Positions 1 through 8,009 are shown, counted from the first letter of the stretch. The stretch is DNA of 64,000 bases from Streptomyces sp. NBC_00286 (GCF_036173125.1 NZ_CP108054.1:1798001-1862000); one strand, 5' to 3'. The notes: a model not told the origin generated them from the letters alone. A program made the numbers and translations.

Positions 1-53
1 AGCCGGTCGAGCAGGTCGACGAGGGCGATCTCCCGGCGTTCGACGACGGTCAT
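1..53 (-). CDS. gvpS: Gas vesicle protein GvpS, N-terminal fragment (runs off the window)
   Basis: Only the first 17 codons are present. They read MTVVERREIALVDLLDRL, which fits the conserved N-terminal helix of GvpA/GvpJ/GvpS-type proteins. Its ATG overlaps the gvpL stop codon as ATGA, so it is the next gene of the same operon. GvpS is preferred over a second GvpJ because in Streptomyces clusters the gene after gvpL is gvpS (then gvpK). The rest of the gene lies beyond the left edge. Confidence 0.75.
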   Translation of the reverse strand, partial: MTVVERREIALVDLLDR

Positions 54-853
54 GCGCCCTCCTGTCCCGCCGGTCCGCTGAAGGAGTACGCGGCCCAGGG
101 GCCGGTGAGTTCCACCCTGAGGCCCGGCTGTTCCTCGCCTTTCGTACGGTCCACCAGTTCCACGAATTCCTCCGACTGCGCACGAGGTACGAGATAGGCG
201 GCGTTGAGCACATTACGGCCGGAGGCGCGGGACAGCGCCGGGTTCTGCGGCGCGTGGACACGGGCGTCCTCCGCGAAGTGAGAAAGAGTTTCGTGCAGTT
301 GGCGGGCGAATTCCTCGGCTTGCTCCCATTTCTCCTCGTGCGCTCTTCGCTGCTGTCGCCGCTGCCGGAGATAGTCGCGCCCCGAGCCGGTTTTCGGAAT
401 CTTCGCTGCAGGCTCCTCAGAAACCTCGGTGGACTGAGAGGGCTGTGAGGCCTCCGCGAATTCCGCGTACACCTTCACGCCCCATTCCACCCGCCCCTCG
501 ATCCGGTCGAGCGTACGGCGGAAGGTCTCCTCCTCCGCCTCCATCATCGTGCGTACGCCGCTGTCGTCCCGGAAGACGGTGGCGAGCCGCAGCGGCAGCG
601 GCGACGTGACCACCGTGAGCGCGTCGATCACGCTCTGGTGGGCCCGTGCGGTCGCGCTGAGCCAGTCCAGGTCCTCCAGGTGGGCCTTCAGCGGCTCCTC
701 GGAGAAGTCTTCCTCCGGTACGGCACTGACGATGGCGACCAGCCCGTGATGCGTCAACTGCTTGGGGGGCACGCCCGCGACGCCCGCGAGCTGGGAGGGA
801 AGGGTGGAGCCGAAGGGGCGGCAGATGGCATAGACATAACGCAGACCGCTCAT
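50..853 (-). CDS. gvpL: Gas vesicle protein GvpL (GvpF/GvpL family)
   Basis: A 267-residue GvpF/GvpL-family protein, the accessory class thought to bind GvpA and help nucleate the protein shell. It opens with the usual beta strand (LRYVYAI), has a central histidine/valine helix and a PLPLRLATVF segment that corresponds to the family's LPLRFG stretch near residue 87. A highly charged helical insert (Arg/Gln/Glu-rich, about residues 150-190) is longer than usual. The ATG at 853 is preceded by GAGGAG and overlaps the gvpJ stop (ATGA); the stop overlaps the gvpS start in the same way. Function is from family knowledge. Confidence 0.92.
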   Translation of the reverse strand: MSGLRYVYAICRPFGSTLPSQLAGVAGVPPKQLTHHGLVAIVSAVPEEDFSEEPLKAHLEDLDWLSATARAHQSVIDALTVVTSPLPLRLATVFRDDSGVRTMMEAEEETFRRTLDRIEGRVEWGVKVYAEFAEASQPSQSTEVSEEPAAKIPKTGSGRDYLRQRRQQRRAHEEKWEQAEEFARQLHETLSHFAEDARVHAPQNPALSRASGRNVLNAAYLVPRAQSEEFVELVDRTKGEEQPGLRVELTGPWAAYSFSGPAGQEGA

Positions 854-1215
854 GGGGTCTCCTCTTCCGTACGGACATGCCCGCGCGCGACTTCCCCGCG
901 CTCCACCCCCGCCCCGCGCTCCAGTTCGGCGACGTGGGCCCGCAACTCCGCGTTCTCACGGGCCAGTTCGTCGCGGCGCGCGCGGGTGGACAGCGCCGGG
1001 TCGTCCTCCCACCAGTCGATCCCCATCTCCTTCGCCTTGTCCACCGAGGCGACAATCAGCCGCAGCTTGATCGTGAGCAGTTCGATGTCGAGCAGATTGA
1101 TCCGGATATCGCCCGCGATCACGATGCCCTTGTCGAGCACACGCTCCAGGATGTCGGCGAGATTGGCGCTGGTGTCGCGCCCGTACGGTTCGGGGAGCCG
1201 GCCGGGAGTGGTCAT
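850..1215 (-). CDS. gvpJ: Gas vesicle protein GvpJ (GvpA-like)
   Basis: A 121-residue GvpA-related protein. Residues about 18-65 form the conserved GvpA fold: an LADILERVLDKG helix, an IRINLLDIELLTIK strand pair and a LIVASVDKA helix. Unlike the structural GvpA it continues into WWEDDPAL and a charged coiled-coil tail (Glu/Ala/Arg, residues 75-110), typical of minor GvpJ proteins placed at vesicle tips or nucleation sites. It overlaps gvpZ and gvpL by 4 bp on each side, implying translational coupling. Confidence 0.92.
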   Translation of the reverse strand: MTTPGRLPEPYGRDTSANLADILERVLDKGIVIAGDIRINLLDIELLTIKLRLIVASVDKAKEMGIDWWEDDPALSTRARRDELARENAELRAHVAELERGAGVERGEVARGHVRTEEETP

Positions 1216-2345
1216 CGACGGCTCCCGGCCGCGGCGGGCTCTTCCTCTTCCTCGTACTCGCCCTCGGGCTCCTCTTCTTCCTCTGCCTCCGCGTCCTCCT
1301 CGTACTCGCCCTCAGGCTCCTCCTCTTCTTCCTCTTCCTCTTCGGCGTACGGCCCCTCCTCCTCGTACGCGCCCTCTTCCTCCTCGGCTTCCTCACCCTC
1401 CTCAGCGAGCGCGTCCTCATGGCTGCGGACCACCTCGCCGTCGCTGATCTCGCCGCGCCAGGCGTCGGTGACCTCGCCGCGCAGAGTGATGTAGCGGGCA
1501 AAGTGCTTGAGGTCGAGGCGTGCCCTGCGGCCCTGGGCGCGCCAGATGTTGCCCGTGCGCTCGAACAGGCCCGAGGGGTAGTACTCCATGACCAGCAGGA
1601 CCCGGGTGAGGTTCTCACCGAGCGAGTGGAAGGAGACGACGCCCTTCGTGGTGCCCTTCGCGCCCTCCGATGTCCAGGAGATCCGGTCGTCGGGCCGCTG
1701 TTCGGTGGTGTGGGCCTTCCAACTGCGGCTGGACCAGAAGATCTTGGCATTCCAGCTGGAGGTCGTGTCGTCGTCGCGGCTCGCGCTCTGCACGCCCTTC
1801 GTGAAGTTGCTGAACTCCTGGTACTGGGTCCACTGGTCGTACGCGGTGCGCAGCGGCACCCCGACGTCGACGTACTCCATGATGACGGTGGGCTTCTGCC
1901 CCGCTCGGCCCTTGCTCTTACCCTTGCCCTTGCCCTTGCCACCGCCCAGGTTTTTGAGCGCGCCGAGCACGTTCTCCTTGGCGCGGGAGGTTCCGACTTC
2001 GATGGCGCTGCGCAACGGCCCCTTGCCCTCGGCGATCTTGCGGCCGCCGTCGAGAGCGAGTTTGGCGAAGCCGGGGCTGTTGCCCTCGGCGATGTCGTTG
2101 AGCTTGCCGGTCGTCTCGCCGAGCTTGCGGCCGAAGCCGGTCAGCAGGCGCAGGGCCTGGGCCGCGAGGTACTCCTGGAGTTCCGCCTTGAGCCGGTCGG
2201 CGGCCTCGCTCTGCGCGACGCCGGTGACGCCTCCGAGCACGCCGGAGCCGCCACCCGCCTGCTGCGCCGTCTGCTCCGTCTGATCCTTCGCCCTGCCGAC
2301 GCCGTTCTTGGCCCGGCTCGTCGCCGTTCCGAGGGTCTCCGTCAT
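1212..2345 (-). CDS. gvpZ: GvpZ: SRPBCC-domain gas vesicle cluster protein with acidic tail
   Basis: A 377-residue protein found in actinobacterial gas-vesicle clusters. Residues 1-145 are Ala/Gly/Lys-rich helix. About 150-305 form an SRPBCC (START-like, polyketide cyclase/dehydrase) domain, recognisable from VDVGVPLRTAYDQWTQYQEF and a C-terminal ARLDLKHFARYI helix. The last 70 residues are almost pure Glu with YEEE/PEGEYEE repeats. The domain suggests a lipid or hydrophobic ligand pocket or a scaffold role; no reaction is established. ATGA overlaps couple it to gvpY and gvpJ. The poly-Glu tail contrasts with the Lys-rich tail of the gene before it. Confidence 0.88.
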   Translation of the reverse strand: MTETLGTATSRAKNGVGRAKDQTEQTAQQAGGGSGVLGGVTGVAQSEAADRLKAELQEYLAAQALRLLTGFGRKLGETTGKLNDIAEGNSPGFAKLALDGGRKIAEGKGPLRSAIEVGTSRAKENVLGALKNLGGGKGKGKGKSKGRAGQKPTVIMEYVDVGVPLRTAYDQWTQYQEFSNFTKGVQSASRDDDTTSSWNAKIFWSSRSWKAHTTEQRPDDRISWTSEGAKGTTKGVVSFHSLGENLTRVLLVMEYYPSGLFERTGNIWRAQGRRARLDLKHFARYITLRGEVTDAWRGEISDGEVVRSHEDALAEEGEEAEEEEGAYEEEGPYAEEEEEEEEEPEGEYEEDAEAEEEEEPEGEYEEEEEPAAAGSRR

Positions 2346-3037
2346 CGTCCCCGCCTCCCCTCGGCGGACCGGCCGCGTGCGGCCGTCTTCTTCGCGGGAG
2401 CCTTCTTGGCGGACGTCGCCGCCGTCTTCTTCCCCGCAGTCTTCTTGGCGGCGGCCTTCTTCGCCGGCCCCTTCGAGGCGGACCTCTTACTCGGTGCCTT
2501 CTTGGCCGCCTTCTTCGCGGTCTTCTTGGCCGCGCCCTTCTGTGGCTCCTCCGATTCTTCGGACTCGTCGCGGCCTTCGGCCTCGTCCTCCGGCTCACCT
2601 TCCGCCTCAGCCTCAGCAGCCTCGTCCGGCTCTTCGGATTCCTCGTCCTCGTACTCGTCGCGCTCCTCGCGTTCGTTCTCGGGCTCCTCGTCGTCCCGGA
2701 GCCCGGGCAGGTCGGGGGCCACCCCCGCCAGCTGCCCGCGTACCTGCTCGGTCCGCCCGTGCAGCCGGTCCGCCAGCGCCTCGACCTGGCGCTCGACCAG
2801 CGCACCGGAGGCAGCCTGGCCGACTCCGCGCAGGTCCTCGCGCAACTGGTCGCCGATCTCCTTGAACTGCGGGTTGTTCTGCAGCTGCTGGTTCGCCAGG
2901 TTCATGAGCGCCCGCGGGCTCAGCTGCATCCGCTTGCCCGCCACCAGGGTGCCGACGGCGAACGCCATCTTCATCTTCTTCGTACGTCCGAGGACGTATC
3001 CGGCCCCTACCGCGAGGCCCAGTCCCACTCGGTTCAT
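2342..3037 (-). CDS. gvpY: GvpY: helical gas vesicle cluster protein with histone-H1-like Lys/Ala tail
   Basis: A 231-residue protein from the ATG at 3037, which overlaps the gvpG stop as ATGA; a GTG at 3049 is an alternative start 4 codons upstream. The N terminus (VGLGLAVGAGYVLGRTKKMK) is a Gly-rich hydrophobic segment that may contact membrane or shell. About residues 40-90 are an amphipathic helix, 90-150 are strongly acidic, and 155-231 are AKK/PAKK repeats resembling histone H1 or Streptomyces HupS tails. It therefore carries opposite charges in two neighbouring blocks. Its role in vesicle formation is unknown. Confidence 0.85.
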   Translation of the reverse strand: MNRVGLGLAVGAGYVLGRTKKMKMAFAVGTLVAGKRMQLSPRALMNLANQQLQNNPQFKEIGDQLREDLRGVGQAASGALVERQVEALADRLHGRTEQVRGQLAGVAPDLPGLRDDEEPENEREERDEYEDEESEEPDEAAEAEAEGEPEDEAEGRDESEESEEPQKGAAKKTAKKAAKKAPSKRSASKGPAKKAAAKKTAGKKTAATSAKKAPAKKTAARGRSAEGRRGR

Positions 3038-3297
3038 GATGTCGTCCACTCGTCCGTTCCCACGCTGCCGCGCGTACCGATCTCCAGCCTGTCGAGAAGC
3101 TCGTCCTCCAGTCGGTCGAACTCCGCCTCATCGATCTCGCCCGACTCGAGCCGTTCCTCGAGCTGCGCGAGTTCGGCCCGGACGGTGGCCGGGTCGTAGT
3201 AGATCCGTTCCGCCTCGCTCAGTACCTGTCTGATGACCCAGGCGCTGCCGCGCACCGGAGCGAACGGCAGCAGCAGCACCTCACCGATCAGTCCCAT
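3034..3297 (-). CDS. gvpG: Gas vesicle protein GvpG
   Basis: An 87-residue protein matching the GvpG family: hydrophobic N-terminal segment (MGLIGEVLLLPFAPVRG), then a long amphipathic helix-turn-helix (residues 25-72) rich in Glu, Leu and Arg with a YYDPATVRAEL core. GvpG is an essential accessory protein of gas-vesicle assembly in most clusters, probably a chaperone partner of GvpF/L and GvpA. It starts 15 bp after the gvpF stop, the only real gap within the downstream part of the operon, and overlaps gvpY. Confidence 0.93.
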   Translation of the reverse strand: MGLIGEVLLLPFAPVRGSAWVIRQVLSEAERIYYDPATVRAELAQLEERLESGEIDEAEFDRLEDELLDRLEIGTRGSVGTDEWTTS

Positions 3298-3312
3298 GGT
3301 TCACTCCCCGGT

Positions 3313-4131
3313 TCATTCCTGGACCGGCTCCTGCATCCGGTCCTGGATGCGATCCACCTCGGCGTCCGTTCCGGCGTCCGAACCGATCGTGTTGTCCGCC
3401 GGCTCGGAGGGGCCCGGGTCGACGAAGCTGTACGGCGGCAGCGGACCGTTGACCCGCACATCGAGGTGCGGATGGCTCTTGCGGACCTGCTCGACGGCGG
3501 TGAGGAACATCTCCGCCGACTCCCGGACCACCAGGAACGACAGGTTGGCCAGCCATCCACTCGACTCGGGGCCCGCGCTCACGGCGTCGGCGACCGGCTC
3601 CAGTACGTGCTGGAGCTCGGCGGCGTCCTCCGCCTCGCGGGACTTCACCGCGGCCACCACCATCTCGCCGAGCTTCAGCTTCTGCTGGTAACTGCCACCG
3701 CCTGCCTGCCGGTTGGCCTCGGTGAGCGCGCGGAGCTCCGGGTTCTCGGCCATCACGCGGTGCAATACCGCCTCTTCCTCGTGGCTGGCCTTGACGTTGT
3801 ACTCGACCTTGCCGGCCAGCGCGTCCAGGCGTTCCTTGTAGTGGTTCGCGCGTTCGGCCAGCACGCCGGCGACGGTCGCGTCGTCCGTCGCGATGCTGCC
3901 GAACCGCATGGGCAGCACCGGGCCGGCCGCGCCGACCTCCGCCAGCACGTTCTGGTGGGCGAGGAGGTCCTTGCGCTTGGGCCGCAGTCCTTCGGGGGCG
4001 TCGCTGACGACGGCGGCGAGGCCGCTCTCCTGGATGACGCGCACGGGGCACGGCGGGTCACCGACGCCGTCCATGCCCTCGGGAAGCGAAGGGTGCGAGC
4101 CGGCGGTGATGCCGTAGACGTACGTGCTCAC
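3313..4131 (-). CDS. gvpF: Gas vesicle protein GvpF
   Basis: A 272-residue GvpF/GvpL-family protein. It has the canonical STYVYGI start, the ALAAVVSDAP strand, a helix with HQNVLAEV and the LPMRFGSI signature (about residues 73-80) that GvpL in this cluster has partly lost. The C-terminal ferredoxin-like half contains LSFLVVRES and VRVNGPLPPYSFV, also typical. Start is GTG at 4131, overlapping the gvpA stop as GTGA. GvpF is known in other systems to contact GvpA directly. Confidence 0.93.
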   Translation of the reverse strand: MSTYVYGITAGSHPSLPEGMDGVGDPPCPVRVIQESGLAAVVSDAPEGLRPKRKDLLAHQNVLAEVGAAGPVLPMRFGSIATDDATVAGVLAERANHYKERLDALAGKVEYNVKASHEEEAVLHRVMAENPELRALTEANRQAGGGSYQQKLKLGEMVVAAVKSREAEDAAELQHVLEPVADAVSAGPESSGWLANLSFLVVRESAEMFLTAVEQVRKSHPHLDVRVNGPLPPYSFVDPGPSEPADNTIGSDAGTDAEVDRIQDRMQEPVQE

Positions 4132-4586
4132 TCCTGCTCCTCCTTCCTGCGCGTGGCCGTGGCCTTGCGGGCCCGCGGCCTGGACTCGGCCTGGCGTTCA
4201 GCCTTCTCGCCCTTGCGTTCGCCTTGTCCCTCCTCACGGGCCTGCTTGAAGGCGTCGGAGATGGTCTCGGCGGCGCCGGACAGCGCCCCCTTGGACTTGC
4301 CGCGCGAGCCGGACTCGGTGATCTCACCGACCACGTCGGGCAGACCGGGGCTCTTGCGCGGTCCTGCCTCCAGGTCGAGCCGGTTGCACGCCTCCGCGAA
4401 GCGCAGATACGTGTCGACACTGGCGACGACGACACGGACGTCAATCTTCAGAATCTCGATACCGACGAGGGACACCCGGACGAAGGCGTCGATGACGAGC
4501 CCTCGGTCCAGGACGAGCTCGAGCACGTCGTAGAGGCCACTGGAGCCGCCTCCGCCGCCGGTCTGCTGGGCTGGGACGACGGTCAT
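4128..4586 (-). CDS. gvpA: Major gas vesicle structural protein GvpA with basic C-terminal extension
   Basis: A 152-residue protein from the ATG at 4586, chosen because AAGGAGG lies 8-14 bp upstream and the open frame further upstream has no family similarity. Residues 17-75 are the GvpA fold (LYDVLELVLDRG, VSLVGIEILKIDVRVVVASVD), which polymerises into the vesicle ribs. Classical cyanobacterial and haloarchaeal GvpA is only about 70-80 residues; here a further 75 residues of Lys/Arg/Glu/Ala-rich sequence follow, usual for Streptomyces GvpA but of unknown effect. It follows gvpO by 55 bp. Confidence 0.93.
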   Translation of the reverse strand: MTVVPAQQTGGGGGSSGLYDVLELVLDRGLVIDAFVRVSLVGIEILKIDVRVVVASVDTYLRFAEACNRLDLEAGPRKSPGLPDVVGEITESGSRGKSKGALSGAAETISDAFKQAREEGQGERKGEKAERQAESRPRARKATATRRKEEQE

Positions 4587-4635
4587 ACCGACCGATCCTC
4601 CTTGTGGGTTGCGAGTGTGTCCGTTCGCGCGGGTG

Positions 4636-4653
4636 GGCGGCCTACCGGCCGCC
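4636..4653 (-). promoter_or_regulatory. Hairpin at the gvpO stop codon, upstream of gvpA
   Basis: GGCGGCC-TACC-GGCCGCC forms a perfect 7-bp stem with a 4-nt loop that contains the gvpO stop codon. It lies 50 bp before gvpA, the gene needed in greatest amount. It could be an mRNA-stability or attenuation element between gvpO and gvpA; without a U-tract it is a poor intrinsic terminator. The function is inferred. Confidence 0.4.
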
Positions 4654-5028
4654 GGGCCTATGTGGCTCGGCCCGCCCGCGTTCGTAACGGCGAACGCGCC
4701 GGTAGCCGGTGAGCTCGCCATGCGGGTCGAGGGTCACCTCGTAGCTCGCGAGCAGGCTCATCGTGTCGGGGACCCTGGCGAGTTCCAGGACCTCGATCTC
4801 CAGCGCCCAGCCGTCCTCCGTACGTTCGAAGGACGACACGGACTCGGCCGCCATGCCGGTGAGCTCCGCGAGCTGGGTGCGCGCGTGGCGCAGCACCTCC
4901 ATCGGGCTCGGCGCCTCGTCCGCCGGACCGTTCTGCCGGTCTTTCCCGGATTCCGTGGAACGTGATTCCGCGGAGTCCCGGGCACTTGGTTTTCTGGATG
5001 TCTTCGATGTGTTCGATGTGTTCGACAT
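4642..5028 (-). CDS. gvpO: Gas vesicle protein GvpO
   Basis: A 128-residue protein. The first 45 residues are Ser/Thr/Lys-rich and probably disordered; residues 50-128 form the GvpO domain (MEVLRHARTQLAELTGM, then VSSFERTEDGWALEIEVLELAR and the YEVTLDPHGELTGYRRVRRYERGR end). GvpO stands first in Streptomyces clusters and is often described as a regulatory or accessory protein. The ATG at 5028 has a GAGGTGG ribosome site, and an in-frame extension upstream has no family similarity. The 85-bp gap to the LigD-like gene may carry the operon promoter, though I see no clear -10/-35 pair. Confidence 0.92.
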   Translation of the reverse strand: MSNTSNTSKTSRKPSARDSAESRSTESGKDRQNGPADEAPSPMEVLRHARTQLAELTGMAAESVSSFERTEDGWALEIEVLELARVPDTMSLLASYEVTLDPHGELTGYRRVRRYERGRAEPHRPGGR

Positions 5029-5113
5029 GGCCACCTCGCCCTCCGAGTGCCCCTGGGCTCTTGGCCAAACCTCTGGAGCAGGGCTCTGGTGCAGGGCGTC
5101 TACTGCGGGGCGC

Positions 5114-6076
5114 CTACTGCAGGGCGTCGAGCTTGCGCCGTGCGGGCCCCAGCGCCCGTCCGCGGCGCGGCAGGGCGGACCAGGGGTCGGTACGGGCCTG
5201 GTCGACGGCGTTGTCGATGGTCCAGCGGCGGGGGCCCAGGTCCGGTTCGTCCAGCTGGTCCCAGCTGATGGGGGTGGCCACCGGGGCGCCGGGCCGGGCG
5301 CGCACGGTGAAGGGGGCGACCGCGGTCTGGGCGTACGCATTGCGCTGTACGTCGACGTACAGCCGGTTCCCGCGGTCCTTCTTACGGGCAGCCGTGGTGA
5401 GCTCGTCGGGATGCGCGTCGGCGAGCGTGTCGGCGACGGTCCTGGCGAACTCGCGTGCCTCGTCGAAGTCGTGCTGTCCGTTGATCGGCACGACGACGTG
5501 CAGGCCGCGTGAGCCGGTGGTCATCAGCGCGGACGGCAGCTCGATCCGGTCGAGGAGCTCGCCGAGCTGCCGGGCCGCCCGGCGTACGGAGTCGAAGGCG
5601 TCGGCGGAGTCGCCGGCCGGGTCGAGGTCGAAGACCAGCAGGTCGGGCCGGTCGATCGCGTCGACGCGGGCCAGCCAGCGGTGCAGGGTCAGGCTGGCCT
5701 GGTCGGCGAGGTAGAGGAGGGTTGCGGTGTCGTCGCACACGGGGTGGCAGACGGTGCCGCCCTCCTTGGGCACCTCAATGCGGTTGATCCAGTCCGGATC
5801 GTGGGCCTGGAGGTTCTTCTGCATGAACCTCGGGCCGTCGAGACCGTCCGGGTGCCGCTCCAGCATCAGGGGCCGGCCGCGCAGATGCGGCAGCATGAAG
5901 GGCGCGACCTCCCGGTAGTACGAGACGAGGTCGTCCTTCGTGTACTCCTTGGCCCGCCCCTCGCCGGGGAACAGCACCTTGTCGGGCCGGTGCACCTCCA
6001 CGGTGCGTCGACCGGCCCGTACTCCCCCACTCTCGGCTTCGCTCGAGCGGGGGGACCCCCATCGTGTGCCGCCCAT
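5114..6076 (-). CDS. LigD-type polymerase-domain protein (DNA primase/polymerase, NHEJ)
   Basis: A 320-residue stand-alone LigD polymerase domain (archaeo-eukaryotic primase fold). Conserved features include RPDKVLFPGEG, LVSYYREVAPFMLPHLRGRP, the LVFDLDPAG metal-binding aspartates (about residues 158-163), and SRGLHVVVPI with the catalytic histidine. Such proteins fill gaps or add ribonucleotides at double-strand breaks together with Ku and an ATP ligase; neither is in this window. The ATG at 6076 lies 6 nt after GGAGGAG and is better placed than the ATG at 6082. About 20 N-terminal residues are encoded by a dispersed palindromic repeat. Confidence 0.9.
   Translation of the reverse strand: MGGTRWGSPRSSEAESGGVRAGRRTVEVHRPDKVLFPGEGRAKEYTKDDLVSYYREVAPFMLPHLRGRPLMLERHPDGLDGPRFMQKNLQAHDPDWINRIEVPKEGGTVCHPVCDDTATLLYLADQASLTLHRWLARVDAIDRPDLLVFDLDPAGDSADAFDSVRRAARQLGELLDRIELPSALMTTGSRGLHVVVPINGQHDFDEAREFARTVADTLADAHPDELTTAARKKDRGNRLYVDVQRNAYAQTAVAPFTVRARPGAPVATPISWDQLDEPDLGPRRWTIDNAVDQARTDPWSALPRRGRALGPARRKLDALQ
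6022..6061. repeat. Dispersed G/C-block palindrome inside the 5' end of the LigD-like gene
   Basis: The segment has CCCCCAC, a TCGGCTTCGCTCGAG middle and GGGGGGACCCCC. The same building blocks occur between genes at 19800-19870 and, in a related form, inside the gene at 12191-12228. Here the element lies within the coding frame and supplies the residues GSPRSSEAESGG of the N terminus. Confidence 0.7.
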
Positions 6077-6128
6077 GGTCATCTCCTCCGTACGCGTAGA
6101 GCGGTCCGTACGCGTGTATCGGTGGCTC

Positions 6129-6161
6129 TCATCCGGTCCTCATCCGGTCCTCATCCGGTCC
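6129..6161. repeat. Three perfect 11-bp tandem repeats after the transketolase stop codon
   Basis: TCATCCGGTCC is repeated exactly three times and is followed by a partial fourth copy (TCAT) formed by the transketolase stop codon region. On the minus strand this adds GGACCGGATGA three times immediately after the TGA. It may be slipped-strand duplication; each unit also offers a TGA in the next frames. Confidence 0.85.
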
Positions 6162-8009
6162 TCATCGCACGACCGCGTGCTCGACCAGCAGCTTTGCCGC
6201 GGCCGCGATCGACTCGGCGTCGATGCCCGCGGCGTGCAGCTGCTCGGCGGGCGAGGCCGAGCCGGGCATGGTGCGCACGGCGAGGCGGACCAGGCGGGGC
6301 ATCGGGCGGCCGTCCAGGAAGGCGTCGAGGACCGCGTCGCCGAGGCCGCCCTCCTCGCGGTGGTCCTCGACGGTGATCAGGCAGCCGGTGTGCTCGGCGG
6401 CCTCGCGCAGGGTGCGGCGGTCGACGGGCTTGACGGAGTAGAGGTCGATGACCTGGACGGGGATGCCGTCCGCCGCGAGCCGGTCCGCGGCGGTCAGGGC
6501 CTCGTGCACCGTCACTCCGGCGGCGACGAGGGTCAGCCGGTCCTGGGCGGAGACGCGCAGCACCTTGCTGCCGCCGATCGGGAACTCCTCGTTGGGTCCG
6601 TAGAGGACGGGCGAGGCGCCGCGTGAGGTCCGCAGATAGCGGATGCCCTCGCAGCCCGCCATCGAGGCGACGAGATGGGCCGTCTGGTTGGCGTCGCACG
6701 GGTAGAGGACGGTCGAGTCGTGCAGCGCGCGGAACATCGCCAGGTCCTCCAGGCCCATCTGCGAGGGCCCGTCCTGGCCGATGGCGACACCGGCGTGCGA
6801 GCCGACGAGATTGATACCGCTGCCGCTGATCGACGCCATGCGCAGGAAATCGTGGGCGCGGGTGAGAAACGCCGCGAAGGTCGAGGCGTACGGCACCCAG
6901 CCGCGTGCGGCGAGTCCCACGGCGGCGGCGACGAGCTGCTGCTCGGCGATGTAGCACTCGAAGAACCGGTCCGGGTGTTCCTTCGCGAAGAACTCGGAGC
7001 GCGTCGAGTCGCTCACCTCGCCGTCGAGGGCGACGATGTCGCCGCGGGCCGTGCCGAGCGCGGCGAGCGCCTGGCCGAAGGCGTCGCGGGTGGCGACCTG
7101 CTCGCCGAGTTCGTAACGCGGCAGGTCCAGGTGTCCGGTCCGTACGGCGTGCAGCATCCGGGCGGCGGGCGGGGGCTGGACCTCTACGCGGACGTCGTGC
7201 ACGCCGCCGAGTTCTGCGATCGCCTCGTCGGCGTCCTTGAGCGGCTTGCCGTGCAGTCCTTCGCGGTCCTGGGCGGCCGCGACGCCCTTGCCCTTGAGGG
7301 TGCGGGCGAGGATCACGGTCGGCTGGCCGACGGTGGAGAGGGCCTCGCCGTACGCGCGGTCGACGGCGTCCACGTCGTGGCCGTCGACCTCGATCGTGTG
7401 CCAGCCGAAGGCATGGAAGCGGCGGGCGTACGCGTCCAGGTCGTGGCCGTGCCGGGTCGGGCCGCGCTGGCCGAGCCGGTTGACGTCGACGATGGCGGTG
7501 AGGTTGTCGAGATGCTCGTACGCGGCGTGCTCGGCGGCCTCCCAGATGGAGCCCTCGGCCAGCTCGCTGTCGCCGCACAGCACCCAAACCCGGTAGCCGA
7601 CCCGGTCGAGCCGCTTCCCGGCCAGCGCGATCCCGACGCCGACGGGCAGTCCCTGCCCGAGCGACCCGGTGGCCGTCTCCACCCACGGCAGCCGCCGCGG
7701 CGTCGGATGCCCCTCGAGCCGGCTCCCGAGCCGCCGGAAGGTCATCAACTCGGTCTCGTTGATGGCTCCGACAGCCTTGTACGCGGCGTACAGCAGCGGC
7801 GAGGCATGCCCCTTGGACAGGACGAACCGGTCGTTCGCGGGATGAGCAGGCCGCTCGAAGTCGTAACGCAGATGCCGGGCAAGCAGCACGGCCATCAGAT
7901 CGGCGGCGGACATCGAGGACGTCGGATGCCCGGACCCGGCAGCAGCCGCAGCCCGCACACTGTCCACCCGCAACTGCTGTGCAAGCTCAGTCAGTTGACG
8001 GCTCTTCAT
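6162..8009 (-). CDS. tkt: Transketolase
   Basis: A 615-residue thiamine-diphosphate enzyme that moves two-carbon units between ketose and aldose phosphates in the pentose phosphate pathway. The N-terminal TPP domain shows GHPTSSMSAADL, LSKGHASPLLYAAY and the cofactor motif GDSELAEG...N (about residues 145-175); the pyrimidine-binding domain follows (about 300-460, GPSQMGLEDLAMFR), then a C-terminal domain (LYSVKPVD). The true start is the ATG at 8009 with GAAGGGAG upstream, since the long upstream open frame is low-complexity sequence from the neighbouring gene. It overlaps the NADH dehydrogenase gene by 23 bp. Confidence 0.93.
   Translation of the reverse strand: MKSRQLTELAQQLRVDSVRAAAAAGSGHPTSSMSAADLMAVLLARHLRYDFERPAHPANDRFVLSKGHASPLLYAAYKAVGAINETELMTFRRLGSRLEGHPTPRRLPWVETATGSLGQGLPVGVGIALAGKRLDRVGYRVWVLCGDSELAEGSIWEAAEHAAYEHLDNLTAIVDVNRLGQRGPTRHGHDLDAYARRFHAFGWHTIEVDGHDVDAVDRAYGEALSTVGQPTVILARTLKGKGVAAAQDREGLHGKPLKDADEAIAELGGVHDVRVEVQPPPAARMLHAVRTGHLDLPRYELGEQVATRDAFGQALAALGTARGDIVALDGEVSDSTRSEFFAKEHPDRFFECYIAEQQLVAAAVGLAARGWVPYASTFAAFLTRAHDFLRMASISGSGINLVGSHAGVAIGQDGPSQMGLEDLAMFRALHDSTVLYPCDANQTAHLVASMAGCEGIRYLRTSRGASPVLYGPNEEFPIGGSKVLRVSAQDRLTLVAAGVTVHEALTAADRLAADGIPVQVIDLYSVKPVDRRTLREAAEHTGCLITVEDHREEGGLGDAVLDAFLDGRPMPRLVRLAVRTMPGSASPAEQLHAAGIDAESIAAAAKLLVEHAVVR

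Noticed and set aside
1419..3233. 604-codon plus-strand open frame over gvpZ/gvpY
   Set aside because: A shadow of the minus-strand genes: Ala/Gly-rich in the first half and Ser/Arg-rich in the second, mirroring the poly-Glu and Lys/Ala codons; no family similarity.
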